Assembly (NCBI GenBank): GCA_023430565.1
Contig: JAEZAD010000147.1
Coordinates: forward strand, 1 to 5,621
DNA: 5,621 nt
Direction of reading: 5' to 3'
Source of the DNA: Verrucomicrobiota bacterium
Lineage (GTDB): Bacteria; Verrucomicrobiota; Verrucomicrobiia; Opitutales; Opitutaceae
Under the pieces are notes generated by a model, which saw only the letters and a program-made list of their open reading frames with translations, was not told the DNA's origin and did no database searches. This document shows, one piece after another, positions 4,983 to 5,621 of the stretch; position 1 is the first letter of the stretch; the number at the start of each line of letters is the position of its first letter. A program made the translations under genes and the position numbers.

Positions 4983-5621
4983 GCGGTCTTCCATGGCGGC
5001 TTCGGAGGCTTTGTCGTCGGCGCGGGAGCCGCGTTCGGTGACGCGGGCGGCGGCGATTTCGGTGATGATGTCGTCGAAGTTTTCGGCGGGCGATTCGACC
5101 ATGCCGGTGCTGATGATGTCGCCGATGGTGCGCACGCGGACGACGAGTTCGCGGACTTCCTCGTGGGGTTTTGGCGGAACGATGTCGTTGACCGGAAGCC
5201 ACTGGCCGGCACGGCGGACGCAGGGGCGTTTGTGGCTGAAGTAGATCGAGGGGACCTCGAGATTCTCGCGGCGGATGTATTCCCAGACGTCCATCTCGGT
5301 CCAATTCGAGAGCGGGAAAACGCGCATGTTTTCGCCGGGGTTGAGGCGGCCGTTGTAGAGATTCCAGATTTCGGGGCGCTGGTTTTTGGGGTCCCACTGG
5401 CCGAAGGAATCGCGGAAGGAGAAGAAGCGTTCCTTGGCGCGGGCTTTCTCTTCGTCGCGGCGGGCGCCGCCGATGCAGGCGTCGAAACGGAATTCCTCGA
5501 TGGCGGCGAGGAGCGTCGGGATTTGTAGTTTATTTCGCGATACTTCGCCGGGGGCGGGGGTGGCGATGCCGGAGGCGATGGCGTCCTCGACCTTGCGGAC
5601 GATGAGTTTGGCGCCGAGCTG
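4962..5621 (-). CDS. cysD: Sulfate adenylyltransferase subunit 2, 5' end missing
   Basis: CysD is the catalytic PP-loop (ATP pyrophosphatase-type) subunit of ATP sulfurylase and pairs with CysN to make APS from sulfate. The frame is open to the window edge, giving 219 residues. Compared with E. coli CysD (302 aa), roughly 80 N-terminal residues, including the PP-loop, lie outside. Family signatures visible on translating the minus strand are FDACIGGARRDEEKARAKER (about 5427-5486), then FSFRDSFGQWDPKNQRPEIW, LYNGRLNPGEN, RVFPLSNWTEMDVWEYI and the characteristic C-terminus MEDRKKAGYF. The internal ATG at 5327 (before RVFPLSNW) is not the start, because conserved CysD sequence continues upstream of it. 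The gene is first in the visible block and is followed by the four-helix cassette instead of directly by cysN. Its promoter is not in the window. Confidence 0.95.
   Translation of the reverse strand, partial: QLGAKLIVRKVEDAIASGIATPAPGEVSRNKLQIPTLLAAIEEFRFDACIGGARRDEEKARAKERFFSFRDSFGQWDPKNQRPEIWNLYNGRLNPGENMRVFPLSNWTEMDVWEYIRRENLEVPSIYFSHKRPCVRRAGQWLPVNDIVPPKPHEEVRELVVRVRTIGDIISTGMVESPAENFDDIITEIAAARVTERGSRADDKASEAAMEDRKKAGYF

Noticed and set aside
4669..5397. Extending the four-helix protein N-terminus far upstream into the cysD region
   Set aside because: The extra residues are an out-of-frame Arg/Pro/His-rich reading of cysD. The family begins at FEDLEAW, directly after the ATG at 4944.
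5520..5546. AT-richer patch in cysD as a possible insertion
   Set aside because: It translates in frame as GEVSRNKLQI, which fits CysD sequence leading into IEEFRFDACIGG. It is only local codon variation.

Overview
The window reads as chromosomal DNA from a GC-rich bacterium. Verrucomicrobia (Opitutaceae-like) is my best guess. The grounds are the style of the CysD and CysN proteins, a four-helix-bundle (23S rRNA-intervening-sequence type) gene, and intergenic spaces filled with short tandem and dispersed repeats. This is a judgement from recalled family features, not from a search. The plus strand carries the 3' part of one gene (3-1355), an OpgB/MdoB-like phosphoglycerol transferase of the alkaline-phosphatase/sulfatase fold. 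It converges on a minus-strand block that fills the rest of the window.

The minus-strand block is a sulfate-assimilation and cysteine locus. In transcription order it holds cysD (4962-5621, 5' end outside the window), a small four-helix-bundle gene (4669-4944, broken), cysN (3175-4563), an Rrf2-family regulator (2606-3019) and a serine O-acetyltransferase, cysE (1460-2398). CysD and CysN together make ATP sulfurylase, which activates sulfate to APS. CysE makes O-acetylserine, the carbon acceptor for the sulfide that results. The Rrf2 protein lies between them and lacks the Fe-S cysteines of IscR, so a CymR-like cysteine/sulfur regulator is the natural inference.

The most unusual part is the space between cysD and cysN. 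These genes are usually adjacent. Here they are separated by a four-helix-bundle ORF bracketed by inverted tracts of the heptamer AGATGGG (24 of 26 positions match across the two ends, 4502-4527 and 4933-4958). The ORF is cut by an in-frame TAA after codon 91, yet the same frame continues as a normal family C-terminus to a second TAA 6 nt before the cysN ATG. One heptamer tract lies inside the predicted cysN reading frame and encodes part of a non-conserved N-terminal extension.

The other intergenic gaps also carry repeats. There is a pair of inverted CTCGTT-type hexamer tracts between rrf2 and cysE. There are also two identical 23-bp copies of a dispersed repeat, one at each of two other gene boundaries. 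No RNA genes, CRISPR array or transposase are visible. No stretch longer than 300 bases lacks a gene.
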